This document shows, one piece after another, positions 1 through 9,017 of a DNA stretch of 32,340 nt. The position numbers and the translations under genes are program-made. The stretch lies in contig DUQX01000071.1 in NCBI GenBank assembly GCA_012837615.1, forward strand, positions 1 through 32,340, given 5' to 3'. The DNA is from Bacillota bacterium (GTDB lineage: Bacteria; Bacillota; Dethiobacteria; DTU022; UBA8154). A model generated the notes under the pieces. That model worked only from the letters and a program-made list of their open reading frames with translations, searched no databases and was not told the origin of the DNA. Within the stretch, counting starts at the first letter, position 1. The number at the start of each line of letters is the position of its first letter.

Positions 1-42
<42 letters not shown>

Positions 43-48
43 ATATTA

Positions 49-143
49 TGGCGGAGAGAGTGGGATTCGAACCCACGAAGCGAGCTTTAACCCGCTTAAT
101 CGCTTAGCAGGCGACCGCCTTCGACCGGCTCGGCCATCTCTCC
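49..143 (-). tRNA. tRNA-Ser(GCT)
   Basis: The minus strand gives acceptor arms GGAGAGA/TCTCTCC, discriminator G and an encoded CCA. The anticodon loop CTGCTAA has anticodon GCT and reads AGC/AGU codons. The long variable arm is typical of class II tRNA-Ser, and the T-loop GGTTCGAATCC is intact. The length is 95 nt including CCA. Confidence 0.95.
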
Positions 144-170
144 GCATTTTGTATCTAGTTTTTCTCTTTT

Positions 171-257
171 TGGCGGAGGGGGTGGGATTCGAACCCACGG
201 CTCTTTCGAGTCACCGGTTTTCAAGACCGGCTCCTTAAACCGCTCGGACACCCCTCC
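171..257 (-). tRNA. tRNA-Ser(TGA)
   Basis: The minus strand shows acceptor arms GGAGGGG/CCCCTCC, discriminator G and an encoded CCA. The anticodon loop CTTGAAA has anticodon TGA and reads UCN codons. A long variable arm and the T-loop GGTTCGAATCC are present. It is the first gene after the promoter at 299-327 and lies just downstream of serS, whose product charges it. Confidence 0.95.
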
Positions 258-298
258 TGGTTGTTCCCAGGCAAAACCGTCAGTGTTTCCGTAGAAAG

Positions 299-327
299 AG
301 TATAGCATAAGATAGGCACAGTGTCAA
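299..327 (-). promoter_or_regulatory. Sigma-A promoter for the tRNA cluster
   Basis: On the minus strand, TTGACA (322-327) is separated by exactly 17 nt from TATACT (299-304). This is a near-consensus sigma-A promoter about 40 bp upstream of the first tRNA-Ser. It makes the tRNA cluster independent of serS transcription. Confidence 0.85.
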
Positions 328-438
328 CCAAAGGGCAAATCCGCAAATCCACAGTTCCGGTGCAATAAAACCCGCTCAAATAAAACGACTTTACCGGCCC
401 GACTGTCCCCTTTAAAGCCGTAAAAATTTCTATCTTTT

Positions 439-1731
439 TTAACCGGGCTTGATAATTCCTTCGTGATCAGGAGGAAAATAGGGCCGCAACGCTTTCGGAA
501 TAACAATACTGCCATCTTCCTGCTGATAGTTTTCTAGAATAGCAGCCAGCGTCCTTCCAATGGCAACGCCGGAGCCGTTCAAGGTATGGACAAATTCTGT
601 TTTTACCCCCGGAGCAGGGCGAAAGCGTATACCGGCGCGGCGGGCTTGAAAATCGCGGAAATTGCTGCAGGACGATACTTCCCGGTAGGCGCCGTAAGCG
701 GGAAACCAGATCTCCAGGTCATATTTTTTGGCCGCGGCAAACCCCAGATCACCCGTACACATAAGCATTACCCGGTAAGGTATCCCAAGAAACTGCAGCA
801 CCTTCTCCGCATTGCCTACCAGCTTCTCCAGCTCTGCGTTGGAATCTTCAGGGGTAGTGAATTTAACCAGCTCGACCTTGTTAAACTGGTGCTGTCTAAT
901 CAGCCCCCGGGTGTCCCTGCCGTGAGCCCCGGCCTCGGCCCGGAAACAGGCGCTGTAAGCAACATAATAAAGGGGCAGCTGCTCCTTCTCCAAAATTTCC
1001 TCACGGTGCATGTTGGTCACCGGGACCTCGGCTGTTGGAATCAGCCAGTACTCCGTCCCGGCAACATTGAAGGCATCTTCAGCAAACTTCGGAAGCTGGC
1101 CGGTGCCAATCATACTCCTGCTGTGGACTAAAAAAGGAGGAAAAATCTCCTTGTAGCCGTGTTCGGAAGTATGCAGATCGAGCATAAAATTGATCAATGC
1201 CCTTTCCAGGCGGGCGCCTTCTCCTTTGTAAAGGACAAAGCGCGAGCCGGTCATTTTACCGGCCCGGGGAAAATCCAGTATTCCCAGCCTTTCCCCCAGT
1301 TCCCAGTGCGGCCTGGCGTTAAACTTAAATTTTGGTATATCCCCCCAGCGGCGGACCTCTTTGTTATCCTCTTCTGTTGACCCTACGGGCACCTCCGGAT
1401 CGGGGAGATTGGGAATATGCAGGAGTATCTTCTCCATGGCAGTTTCGATTTGCTTCTGCTCTTCATCCAGTTCTTTGATACGCTCATTTACGAGGCGCAT
1501 CTTCTCCACAAGCTCCGTTGCATCGCGCCCTTCCTTTTTCAGCCGGCCCACGTCCTTGGAAACAACGTTGCGCTGGTGTTTCAGCTTCTCCACTTCCTGC
1601 AACAGGTCCCTCCGCTTCGTATCCAGGAGCAGGAAATCATCCAGGGCGGCTTTTTCGCCTTTGGCCTCTATCGCCCGGCGCACCGCCGGGATATTTTCCC
1701 TAACAAAACGTACATCCAACAATTTTACCAC
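439..1731 (-). CDS. serS: Seryl-tRNA synthetase
   Basis: This cytoplasmic class II aminoacyl-tRNA synthetase charges tRNA-Ser, and tRNA-Sec where present. The 430-aa product has the normal family length. Residues of about 30-100 form the long Glu/Lys-rich antiparallel coiled coil that grips the tRNA-Ser variable arm. The catalytic core carries motif 2 ([16 protein letters not shown]) and motif 3 ([18 protein letters not shown]). The start is GTG (GTG GTA AAA TTG), because the ATG eight bases upstream is followed at once by a stop. The Shine-Dalgarno sequence is weak. The gene begins 15 bp after argS ends, so the two form an operon. Two tRNA-Ser genes follow on the same strand. No T-box was seen upstream of this pair. 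Confidence 0.97.
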   Translation of the reverse strand: MVKLLDVRFVRENIPAVRRAIEAKGEKAALDDFLLLDTKRRDLLQEVEKLKHQRNVVSKDVGRLKKEGRDATELVEKMRLVNERIKELDEEQKQIETAMEKILLHIPNLPDPEVPVGSTEEDNKEVRRWGDIPKFKFNARPHWELGERLGILDFPRAGKMTGSRFVLYKGEGARLERALINFMLDLHTSEHGYKEIFPPFLVHSRSMIGTGQLPKFAEDAFNVAGTEYWLIPTAEVPVTNMHREEILEKEQLPLYYVAYSACFRAEAGAHGRDTRGLIRQHQFNKVELVKFTTPEDSNAELEKLVGNAEKVLQFLGIPYRVMLMCTGDLGFAAAKKYDLEIWFPAYGAYREVSSCSNFRDFQARRAGIRFRPAPGVKTEFVHTLNGSGVAIGRTLAAILENYQQEDGSIVIPKALRPYFPPDHEGIIKPG

Positions 1732-1746
1732 CTACTTCATCGATAA

Positions 1747-3480
1747 TTACATCTCCTCGGGGGCCTCTATACCCAAAAGTTCAAGCCCGTTATGCAGAAC
1801 AATCCGAACACCTTCGATCAGCAGCAGTCTCGCCTCTTTTAAACTGCCGCCTGCCGTAAGGACAGGACAGTTATGGTAAAACTTATTAAAATCCCTGGCC
1901 AGGTCAAGAAGGTAGCGTGCCAGGAAAGAAGGGCGGTATTCTTCAGCAGCTCGCCGCAACTGCTCCTTAAAACGCGCAAGGGTTATTAATAGCTGCTCTT
2001 CTTCGGGAGCCTCCAGCAAGCCTTCCGCTCTGGCCAGCGCACCGTCAAAATGCCGTTCACCGGAGCCCGTTGCACTTTCCCCCAGAGCCTTTTTCAAGAT
2101 ACTGCAGATACGCGCATGAGCATACTGAACATAGGGCGCCGTCTCCCCCGAAAAGTCAAGCACTTTTTCCCAATCAAATTCGACATCCTTAATACGATCG
2201 TTCACCAAATCCCCAAAAATTATAGCTCCCAGCCCGACCGCCTTTGCAGCTTTTTCTTTGTTTTCCAGGCCGGGGTTTTTTTCGCGAATAATGTTTTGGG
2301 CCATTTCAATCGCTCTGTTGATCACATCCTCGAGGAAGATCACTTTCCCCTCTCGAGTGGACATCCTTCCATCCTTAAAATGAATCAAACCGAAGGGTAC
2401 GTGAATACAATCGTCGGCCCAGGGAAAACCCAACAACTCAAGCAGCTTAAAAAACTGCTTAAAGTGCAGGGTTTGTTCCGCACCAACCACATACAAGAGT
2501 TTGCTAAAACGGTATGTCTTATATCTGTAAATCGCTGCAGCAAGGTCTCTGGTAATATACAGGGCTGCGCCGTCTTTTTTACGCAGCAGGCAAGGGGGCA
2601 GCCCATAAGGCTCTAAATCAGCCAGCAGGGCCCCTTCGCTCTCCTTCAGCAGACCTTTTTCCCGCACGAGCTCCAGGGTTTCTTCGAGCATGTTGTTGTA
2701 AAAGCTTTCCCCCTGGTAGGAATCAAATTCAATACCCATCAGCCTGTATAAACGCTGAAATTCGATTAGGCTCAGGCCGCGAAAATGCTCCCATATCCCT
2801 ACAGCATCCTCGTCCTCTAACTCGAGTTTCCTGAACCAGTAACGCGCTTCTTCATTCAGCTCCGGTTCTTTTTCGGCCTCCCGGTGAAACTGCACGTAGA
2901 GGTGGTAGAGGTAATGCACGGGGTCTTTCTGCAGCTGAGAGCTATCTCCCCAGCGGCGAAAAGCCACAATTAATTTGCCAAATTGCGTTCCCCAGTCCCC
3001 GATATGATTAATACCCACCACGCGATAGCCCAGCGCCCTATATATCCGGTAAAGAGCACTACCGATAACAGTGGAACGTAAATGCCCAACACCAAAAGGT
3101 TTGGCGATATTGGGTGCTGAATAATCTATTACTATTGTCTTGTTTTGCCCTTTTTCTTTTCCGTAATCTATGCCCCTGCCAGTTATCTCCAACAACAATT
3201 TTTCAAAGAGGTAGGGACGGTCAATATAGAAATTAAGATAGGGACCCCTGTTTTGAACAGTTCCGGGGATACTTCCCGGCTCTATGCGGGCAGCAAGTTC
3301 AGCTGCTATAACATGGGGCGGTTTTTTTTGCCGGCGTGCCAGCACAAAACAGGGAAAAGCATAATCCCCCATGCCCGGCTCAGGAGGAATTTCCAACAAC
3401 GGGGCGATCTCAGCGGGGCTCATCGCTATCAGGGAAGAAAGCAAGCCGGCAACCTCTTCTTTAAAGGTAAGCAAACCCAA
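1747..3480 (-). CDS. argS: Arginyl-tRNA synthetase
   Basis: This cytoplasmic class I synthetase charges tRNA-Arg. It has 577 aa, near the usual 550-580. The N-terminal ArgS domain (about residues 1-90) is followed by the Rossmann catalytic core with the HIGH-equivalent HLRS at residues 133-136 in PFGVGHLRSTVIG. A degenerate KMSKS-like loop (GRMSTREGK) follows, as is common in ArgS. The C-terminal anticodon-binding DALR domain contains YVQYAHARICSIL. Translation starts at TTG, preceded by AAAGGAACGTGA at good spacing. serS follows, and a tRNA-Arg lies further downstream. A possible promoter (TTGTAT-17-TAGAAT) sits in the 119-bp upstream gap but is weak. Confidence 0.96.
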   Translation of the reverse strand: MGLLTFKEEVAGLLSSLIAMSPAEIAPLLEIPPEPGMGDYAFPCFVLARRQKKPPHVIAAELAARIEPGSIPGTVQNRGPYLNFYIDRPYLFEKLLLEITGRGIDYGKEKGQNKTIVIDYSAPNIAKPFGVGHLRSTVIGSALYRIYRALGYRVVGINHIGDWGTQFGKLIVAFRRWGDSSQLQKDPVHYLYHLYVQFHREAEKEPELNEEARYWFRKLELEDEDAVGIWEHFRGLSLIEFQRLYRLMGIEFDSYQGESFYNNMLEETLELVREKGLLKESEGALLADLEPYGLPPCLLRKKDGAALYITRDLAAAIYRYKTYRFSKLLYVVGAEQTLHFKQFFKLLELLGFPWADDCIHVPFGLIHFKDGRMSTREGKVIFLEDVINRAIEMAQNIIREKNPGLENKEKAAKAVGLGAIIFGDLVNDRIKDVEFDWEKVLDFSGETAPYVQYAHARICSILKKALGESATGSGERHFDGALARAEGLLEAPEEEQLLITLARFKEQLRRAAEEYRPSFLARYLLDLARDFNKFYHNCPVLTAGGSLKEARLLLIEGVRIVLHNGLELLGIEAPEEM

Positions 3481-3599
3481 TCACGTTCCTTTAATTTAAT
3501 ATTTTATTCAATAATAGCTGTGAATGTAATATAATATGCCTTTTCATTATTCTACCTTAATTGTGAAAGGAATACAATTCTATAAGGCAATTAAGGCAA

Positions 3600-5672
3600 T
3601 TATTGCTCCGGGTTAATGTAGAAGGGACGCCTGATTTGCAGGTTCAGTGCATTATATTCCTCTGGAAACTGCCAGGGCTCGCCCTCCACATAAAAGGCCA
3701 GACGGTCCTGTGGAAAATTTTCCCCCAACGTAAGTAGCAGGGCATCGACAAAAAGAGCTGCCAGTGCCTTCTGCTCCGGTGAGGCTTCAGGAGGAAACAA
3801 TTTTTTTATTGAAGATGTCCAGTCCAGGATAATACGATCCTCCAGCAGCTCAACTTTAATCAACTCCGGTTTTTCAGCTAAAAAGAAGCTGCTTTCCGCC
3901 AGGACAATATCAACCATTTCTTTAGGGGTTTGGGGTTTGTGCTCCAGCTGCACTACTTCGCGGGGAAGCAGGTAATACCGTTCACCGGAACAATAGGGAA
4001 AATAAAGCAATTTTGTATTATCCCCCGGCGAACGTGAAGGGAAAACCCTGTCAATAAACAGGCCTTCGGTACCAAGTGTCTCGACCTCTTCCCCTGAGAG
4101 CAGAAAACGTATTCCTTTTACATGGGGATACTGTGAAACGGTAGAGATAAGGGAATCGATGATTCCTGTAACCTGGCCCGCTCCACCTAATTTGCCCAGC
4201 TCTTCTGGAAGGTCTATTATTGCAACGCCTTCATCTAGAGAAATATTGATGGCGGTATCCTTGGGAATAGTGCGGAATAGATTGCTTAAACGCCGCGGCC
4301 CCTTAACCAGCTCATTAATAGCGGTCTGCACCATCATCTGGTCTATTTTAATCCCGCGATTTACAGGTACAAGATGCTCAGCATGTTCATCATAAAAATA
4401 AAGCTTGAGGTAAACTTCACCCGCCGGAGCATCAAATACTACCGGACGGTAAATTTCCCCCTCTATCTCGCTCTCTTCGGTTACCCCAGCCTCCTCGAAA
4501 AAGAACTTGTGAACGGGAATATCTATAACAAAAATATTCCCGTCATTGCCGGCAAGGGTGAGAATGTTACCATTCCCCGACAGGGCAAGCTTCTCTATCT
4601 TGCTGGCCATTTCCAGCTTCTGTAGGATATTACCCCTGTTGTCAAAGACAAGCACCTTACTAAAATCATCGCTGTATTCCTGCCAGGAGGAAGCCACAAT
4701 CCTCTCCCCGTAACAGGATATATCCAATAAAGAACCACCTGGAATCCGCTTATCCCAGAGCAAATAGCCTTCTTTATGAAAGACAAAAAGGTTGCTCCCG
4801 GAACCGGAAAAAGCGCTATAAGCGAAGATGCAATCTCCTTTATCCGCAATATCCAGCCAGCTTATCTCTGCGCTTATCGAACATGTTGATATAAGCCGAG
4901 GATTAGCCCGGGCATCAAGCAGATACAAGTTTAATTTGTCGCCGGTATAGGCAACGGCATAATCCCCACACCCAGAAATAGACGCCAGCAAAGCCTCCTC
5001 CTCAAAAACGACCTCGCCCCCCCTTAGATAAACAAGGCTGTTGGAATCCTCCCCTTTCTCCAGGTAGCAGAGATCGCCCCCGGAGAGGACCTCCAGCTTG
5101 AGCAGTGGACCGGTTTCCCTGCTCAGGAGCGTTGTTCCCCACCGATCCAGGAGATAAAGAGTATATCCATCTTCCTCAGCCAGAGAAAACGCCAAACAAT
5201 CACCATTTTCCGCAAGGGCAAGCTGCTCAACTTTCCCCGCATAGGAGCTTTCCCAGAGGACACTTCCATTTTTTTCGCTTAGATAATACACTTTCCCCTG
5301 ATCAGTGCCTACAGCCAGGTAACGGCCGTCCGGGGTCAACCCGGCGGATAGCGGAAGCCCCTCAGGGGTAAATTCCCATTTCAACTGTCCTTTATCGTCA
5401 ATCATATTTACAGAACGCGAGTCCAAGCTGAATAGAATGCTATCCCCCGTATCCGATATTGACAGGGCATAAACCGTCATCTCGGGATTAACGACCGAAA
5501 AGCGGCCGCGAAGAAACTGCTCATCTGAGTTTTCCAGGCCGCTTACCACCGGTTCAATCGGTGGCTGCTCCCCTTCGAAAGTCAGCGCTCCGGGAATACA
5601 GGCAGAATTGAATAATAGAGCTAACAAGAATACAAAGGTTATAACCCGCTTCATGCCTTTATTAATTTTCAT
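3600..5672 (-). CDS. Lipoprotein with beta-propeller-like region and two GerMN domains
   Basis: The 690-aa exported protein starts with a basic n-region, a hydrophobic stretch and FNSAC (Cys25), an approximate lipobox, so it is probably a membrane-anchored lipoprotein. Residues of about 60-390 contain WD40/PQQ-like blade repeats such as ALSISDTGDSILFSLD and AGLTPDGRYLAVGTDQGKVY, which suggest a beta-propeller. Two GerMN domains follow, beginning near VYLKLYFYDEHAEHLVPV and TKLLYFPYCSGERYYLLP. GerMN domains occur in GerM of spore-forming Firmicutes and in related cell-envelope lipoproteins such as LpqB. The start is uncertain because ATG1 and ATG7 each lie in a near-identical AATAAAGG(T/C)ATG context with the purine run too close. 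The function is unknown; a cell-envelope or sporulation role is inference. Confidence 0.85.
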   Translation of the reverse strand: MKINKGMKRVITFVFLLALLFNSACIPGALTFEGEQPPIEPVVSGLENSDEQFLRGRFSVVNPEMTVYALSISDTGDSILFSLDSRSVNMIDDKGQLKWEFTPEGLPLSAGLTPDGRYLAVGTDQGKVYYLSEKNGSVLWESSYAGKVEQLALAENGDCLAFSLAEEDGYTLYLLDRWGTTLLSRETGPLLKLEVLSGGDLCYLEKGEDSNSLVYLRGGEVVFEEEALLASISGCGDYAVAYTGDKLNLYLLDARANPRLISTCSISAEISWLDIADKGDCIFAYSAFSGSGSNLFVFHKEGYLLWDKRIPGGSLLDISCYGERIVASSWQEYSDDFSKVLVFDNRGNILQKLEMASKIEKLALSGNGNILTLAGNDGNIFVIDIPVHKFFFEEAGVTEESEIEGEIYRPVVFDAPAGEVYLKLYFYDEHAEHLVPVNRGIKIDQMMVQTAINELVKGPRRLSNLFRTIPKDTAINISLDEGVAIIDLPEELGKLGGAGQVTGIIDSLISTVSQYPHVKGIRFLLSGEEVETLGTEGLFIDRVFPSRSPGDNTKLLYFPYCSGERYYLLPREVVQLEHKPQTPKEMVDIVLAESSFFLAEKPELIKVELLEDRIILDWTSSIKKLFPPEASPEQKALAALFVDALLLTLGENFPQDRLAFYVEGEPWQFPEEYNALNLQIRRPFYINPEQ

Positions 5673-5744
5673 ACCTTTATTGATTATTGAGGAGTATTTC
5701 TTTATATGATTAATAAATGTATGAATAACAATCTACCCTCTTCG

Positions 5745-5831
5745 GTTTTCAGTTTTCAGTTTTCAGCCTTAGCCTTTTTGCCTGGCCTTAAGCTTTTGGC
5801 TTTTGCTTTTAGTCTTTAGCCTTTTTAGTCT
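5745..5831. repeat. Low-complexity TTTTCAG/TTTAGCC repeat tract
   Basis: The gap between the lipoprotein and the histidine kinase holds tandem GTTTTCA units followed by degenerate TTTTAGCC/CTTTTGG units. No promoter, terminator or ORF explains it. It looks like an expanded simple repeat in intergenic DNA. Confidence 0.6.
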
Positions 5832-5944
5832 TATGGTTATCTGCGGAAAACCGGGCTGCAGAACCGTTCCTCGAAAAGGCTATACCCCTTAGCAGTCCAG
5901 GTAAAGCCGGCCCGCTGCTACCTTCCCTTCCAGCATCGTGCATA

Positions 5945-7405
5945 TTAAGCCGGTTCAGGGCTTTCCAGCATCTCCAACTCGCTCCGGAGCTCCTGTATAC
6001 TATTGTCTACCGGCAGGATAAAGTAAAAAGTGCTTCCCTTGTCTTCCCGACTTTCCTCCAGGCCGATTTCCCCCCCATAATGCTCGATTATTTCCTTGCA
6101 AATGGACAACCCCAAACCTGTTCCGCCCAGGTAACGGGATCTGGCTTTATCCACCCTGTAAAAGCGCTCAAAAATATAAGGGATGGCTTCTTCAGGAATG
6201 CCGCAGCCTGTATCCTGCACAGTAACACGAAGATAATTTTCGTCGCTGGTGGCGATAAGCTTCAGCCACCCCCCTTGTGGGGTATACTTTATAGCGTTGT
6301 CTAAAAGATTAAACAGGACCCTCTTCAAAGCTTCCGGGGAAATATTAAGCAAAGGAAGCTCTTCGTCAATTTCTGTAAAAAGTTTCAACTCCTTACGAGC
6401 CACTCGCAGCTGTATAGCATCCAAAACATCTGTTAAAAGATCTTTTAAGGGAAAAATTTCTACCCTTTCAGCCACTTCCTGCCTCCTGGTCAGCTCCAAA
6501 AGGTCTTCCACCAGGTAGATTAACCGCTGGGTTTCATGGTAGATATCGTCCAAAAATTCTCTTTGCTCTTCCGGCTTCATCTCGTATTCTTTTATCGACT
6601 GTAGGCAGAGGTGTATAGAGGCCAGCGGTGTTCTCAGTTCGTGGGACACATCCGCCACAAACCGCGTTAGGCGCTGATTCGTCTCCTTTATCCTGCTGGC
6701 CATAATGTTAAACTGCTGCGCCAGCCTACCTATTTCATCTCCTGAAGTAACGGGTATATTCTGATCAAGCTTACCTTCTGCCATCTGCTGTGCAGCACTC
6801 GTTAGCTTTTTTATCGGTTCTGTTAGACGGTGTGAAAAAAGCACCACGAGACCACCGGCAAATAGCAACGCAAGAATGGTAAATATTAAGAGAAAGCGTT
6901 GAACAGCCATAAGTGTTGCATATACAGGGTTTAAGGAAGAGGCCAGGAAGACAACCCCCAGCGGGGTGCCGTCCTCTTCTCTTACGGGAACCGATACCTG
7001 AAGAACCCACTGTTCGGAAATCCGGCTGTATTGGATGCTGCTACCCTTGCCTTCCTTTAGGGCAGTATATATTTCCGGGCGTTCTATTTTAGTACCGGAC
7101 AAACCCCCTATGCGCACAGAATCTCCTAAAACAAGGTTATCCGGGCTGACAATAATGACCCTGGCATTAATCTGCCGGCTGATATTTTCAGCAACGCTGC
7201 TCAGGAGGACCGGATCGGCATCGTCTCTTAAATAGGTAATGATAGATTCAGCAGCCAGCCTGCCGGTCCGTTCTAAGTTTTCTTCCTCGGCGGAGAGATA
7301 ATGTTTTTCGAGCATATTTAAAAGCACTATCCCTGTCGCCAACATAATCGCTACAATAAGCAAAAGGTAAGTTATAGTCATCCTCAGTCGAATGCTGTTT
7401 AACAT
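5945..7405 (-). CDS. Membrane sensor histidine kinase
   Basis: The 486-aa kinase has the ResE/PhoR/WalK-type layout. TM1 spans about residues 9-31, an extracytoplasmic sensor region about 32-170, TM2 about 171-191, and HAMP about 192-245 (LTEPIKKLTSAAQQMAEG). A HisKA domain follows with phospho-acceptor His255 in ADVSHELRTPLASI. The HATPase domain shows the N box (LLDNAIKYTP), the G1 box (DTGCGIPEE) and the G2 box (GGTGLGLSICKEII). All catalytic boxes are intact. The gene begins 12 bp after the response regulator ends, so the two form one operon. The ligand is unknown. The short-spaced Shine-Dalgarno is absent and translational coupling is likely. Confidence 0.95.
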   Translation of the reverse strand: MLNSIRLRMTITYLLLIVAIMLATGIVLLNMLEKHYLSAEEENLERTGRLAAESIITYLRDDADPVLLSSVAENISRQINARVIIVSPDNLVLGDSVRIGGLSGTKIERPEIYTALKEGKGSSIQYSRISEQWVLQVSVPVREEDGTPLGVVFLASSLNPVYATLMAVQRFLLIFTILALLFAGGLVVLFSHRLTEPIKKLTSAAQQMAEGKLDQNIPVTSGDEIGRLAQQFNIMASRIKETNQRLTRFVADVSHELRTPLASIHLCLQSIKEYEMKPEEQREFLDDIYHETQRLIYLVEDLLELTRRQEVAERVEIFPLKDLLTDVLDAIQLRVARKELKLFTEIDEELPLLNISPEALKRVLFNLLDNAIKYTPQGGWLKLIATSDENYLRVTVQDTGCGIPEEAIPYIFERFYRVDKARSRYLGGTGLGLSICKEIIEHYGGEIGLEESREDKGSTFYFILPVDNSIQELRSELEMLESPEPA

Positions 7406-7417
7406 TTATTCGCGGAT

Positions 7418-8104
7418 TTATACCTCCCTGAACTTATAACCGGCCCCCCAGACAGTAAGAATATAGCGTGGATCTGCCGGGCGCTCTTCAATCTTTTCCC
7501 TTAAATGCCTGATATGGACATCTACCGTGCGCAGATCGCTTTCATAATCGTATCCCCAAACCTCCTCCAGGAGCTGCTCCCGGGAATAGACCCTCCCGGG
7601 GTTGGAAGCTAAAAAGCTTAGCAGGGCATATTGTTTGGAAGTAAGGGAAACCTCACGGCCTTTTATCACGACCTTTTGTTTAATCAGATCTATTTCCAGG
7701 TCTCCCAGGGTAATTTTTTTCTTCCCCGCCGCGGCCCCCTGGCCGGTGCGGCGCAAAATAGCCCTGATTCGCGCTAAAAGCTCTCGCGTATTAAAAGGTT
7801 TAGTCATATAATCATCCGCGCCCAGTTCCAATCCGAGTATCTTATCGATATCCTCGTCCCGCGCGGTCAGCATGATAACCGGCAGGTCTGACTTGCGCCT
7901 TATCTCCCGGCAAACCTCGAAACCGTCTATTTTCGGCAGCATCAGATCCAGAATAATAAGATCGGGTTCATTCCTGGAGAAAACTTGTAAAGCTTCTTCA
8001 CCATCATAGGCGACATCAACCCTGAAACCCTCTTTTTCAAGGCTAAACTTGAGCGCTTTAGCCAGGGTTTTTTCATCTTCTACCAGCAGAATTCTTTTTT
8101 GCAT
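7418..8104 (-). CDS. OmpR/PhoB-family response regulator
   Basis: The 228-aa cytoplasmic transcription factor is the partner of the adjacent kinase. The receiver domain (about residues 1-118) has the acidic pair in LLVEDEK, phospho-acceptor Asp53 in LIILDLMLPKIDG, and the conserved Thr and Lys in VIMLTARD and DDYMTKPF. The C-terminal winged helix (about residues 130-226) contains SLTSKQYALLSFLASNPG and RTVDVHIRHLREKI, typical of OmpR-type DNA binding. The start is ATG. The gene begins 15 bp after the uracil-DNA glycosylase gene ends, so UDG, regulator and kinase may share a transcript. The regulated genes cannot be inferred from the sequence. Confidence 0.95.
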   Translation of the reverse strand: MQKRILLVEDEKTLAKALKFSLEKEGFRVDVAYDGEEALQVFSRNEPDLIILDLMLPKIDGFEVCREIRRKSDLPVIMLTARDEDIDKILGLELGADDYMTKPFNTRELLARIRAILRRTGQGAAAGKKKITLGDLEIDLIKQKVVIKGREVSLTSKQYALLSFLASNPGRVYSREQLLEEVWGYDYESDLRTVDVHIRHLREKIEERPADPRYILTVWGAGYKFREV

Positions 8105-8119
8105 GGACTCAATTTCCCT

Positions 8120-8710
8120 TCAAGCATATTCCTTGTAAAGGGCCATCACCTGCTTGATATCCTCCCATACGGGACGTTTTTTCGACGGATCACGCAAAAG
8201 GGCAGCCGGGTGAAATGTAGGCATGAGCATTCTACTACCCAGTTGGCGCCATTTTCCCCGTTCCCTGGTAATATAAAAGTCCCGGGAGTCGAGGAGCACC
8301 TTTGCCGCTACGGCCCCCAGTGTAACAATGATCGGCGGATCGATCAACTCGATCTGTTTCACCAGGAGAGGGTAGCAGGTTTCAATCTCCTCCTGCAGCG
8401 GATTACGGTTTCCGGGAGGACGGCATTTAACGATATTGGCAATATATAGCTCCTCCCTCCTCCAACCGGCGGCGGAAAAAATGCGATCAAGCAGTTTACC
8501 CGCCGCGCCGACAAAAGGGCGGCCTAATCTGTCTTCTTCACCGCCTGGCCCTTCGCCTATAAACATAATCCTGGCGTGTGGATCACCCTCGCCAAAAACC
8601 ACATTTCTGGCCCCTTTATGCAGCGGGCAGCGCCGGCATTTGAGGCAAAGTTCCCTCCACTCATCCAGGGAATTAATGTGCAAAGTTTTTTTTAACAGCG
8701 GATCTTCCAA
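8120..8710 (-). CDS. Family 4 (Fe-S) uracil-DNA glycosylase
   Basis: This enzyme removes uracil from DNA to start base-excision repair. The 196-aa length fits the family. Cluster ligands are Cys25 and Cys28 (CRRCPL) plus Cys96 and Cys112, whose 15-residue spacing matches the [4Fe-4S] arrangement of thermostable family 4 enzymes. Motif GEGPGGEEDRLGRPFVG carries the catalytic acidic region, and the second motif is MPTFHPAALLR. The start is TTG, preceded by GGGGTGA at 6 nt. It is a standalone glycosylase and not the polymerase-fused form. The family is common in thermophiles and anaerobes. Confidence 0.93.
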   Translation of the reverse strand: MEDPLLKKTLHINSLDEWRELCLKCRRCPLHKGARNVVFGEGDPHARIMFIGEGPGGEEDRLGRPFVGAAGKLLDRIFSAAGWRREELYIANIVKCRPPGNRNPLQEEIETCYPLLVKQIELIDPPIIVTLGAVAAKVLLDSRDFYITRERGKWRQLGSRMLMPTFHPAALLRDPSKKRPVWEDIKQVMALYKEYA

Positions 8711-8802
8711 AACGGTTCACCCCATCCCAGTTCTCAAACTTCCCAGGGTTATTATCCAGTATGCTTATTCCGGGTACATTTTTAGATACATCATAGTAAT
8801 GG

Positions 8803-8831
8803 ATGCGACAGAAAGCCGTCCCCTGTCGCAT
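8803..8831. repeat. Palindromic intergenic repeat, 9-bp arms
   Basis: ATGCGACAG and CTGTCGCAT form perfect 9-bp arms around an 11-nt loop containing a GGGACGG core (read on the minus strand). It has no U-run and sits between terminator and gene. The GGGACGG core flanked by TGTCGC arms resembles REP-like palindromes I associate with clostridial genomes. That association is from memory and has not been searched. Confidence 0.5.
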
Positions 8832-8914
8832 ATCCTGCTTGCATTTACATTACATGTCCCCAATGATTATATTCTTGACTTTTCCCGGGATTCCTTTTTG
8901 AAAATAAATGAAAA

Positions 8915-8934
8915 GAAAGGGCGCAAACCCTTTC
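8915..8934 (-). terminator. Rho-independent terminator candidate after pdxS
   Basis: On the minus strand, GAAAGGG-TTTGCG-CCCTTTC is followed by the T-rich tail TTTTCATTTATTTTC. It lies about 84 bp after the pdxS stop and would end that transcript. Confidence 0.6.
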
Positions 8935-9017
8935 AATAGTATCTTTACGAACAATCAGCCCGCCGAGGCTTCCTTAAGTTTAAATTAGATTAGAATTGCA
9001 ATTGGGAAGTGAATATT

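Larger units (their letters stand above)
8711..9017. other. 307-bp gap between the UDG gene and pdxS
   Basis: The gap holds a pdxS terminator candidate (8915-8934) and a GC-rich inverted repeat (8803-8831). There is no convincing coding sequence and no sigma-A promoter I would defend for the UDG operon. The plus-strand ORF 8436-8939 is a shadow of the UDG gene. Confidence 0.6.

Noticed and set aside
586-1131. 181-aa plus-strand ORF over serS
   Set aside because: It is a shadow of serS in another frame; many similar track entries were dropped for the same reason.
5745-5831. CRISPR-like array in the low-complexity tract
   Set aside because: The units are 7-8 bp, degenerate and without spacers. 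No CRISPR array or cas gene is present in the window.
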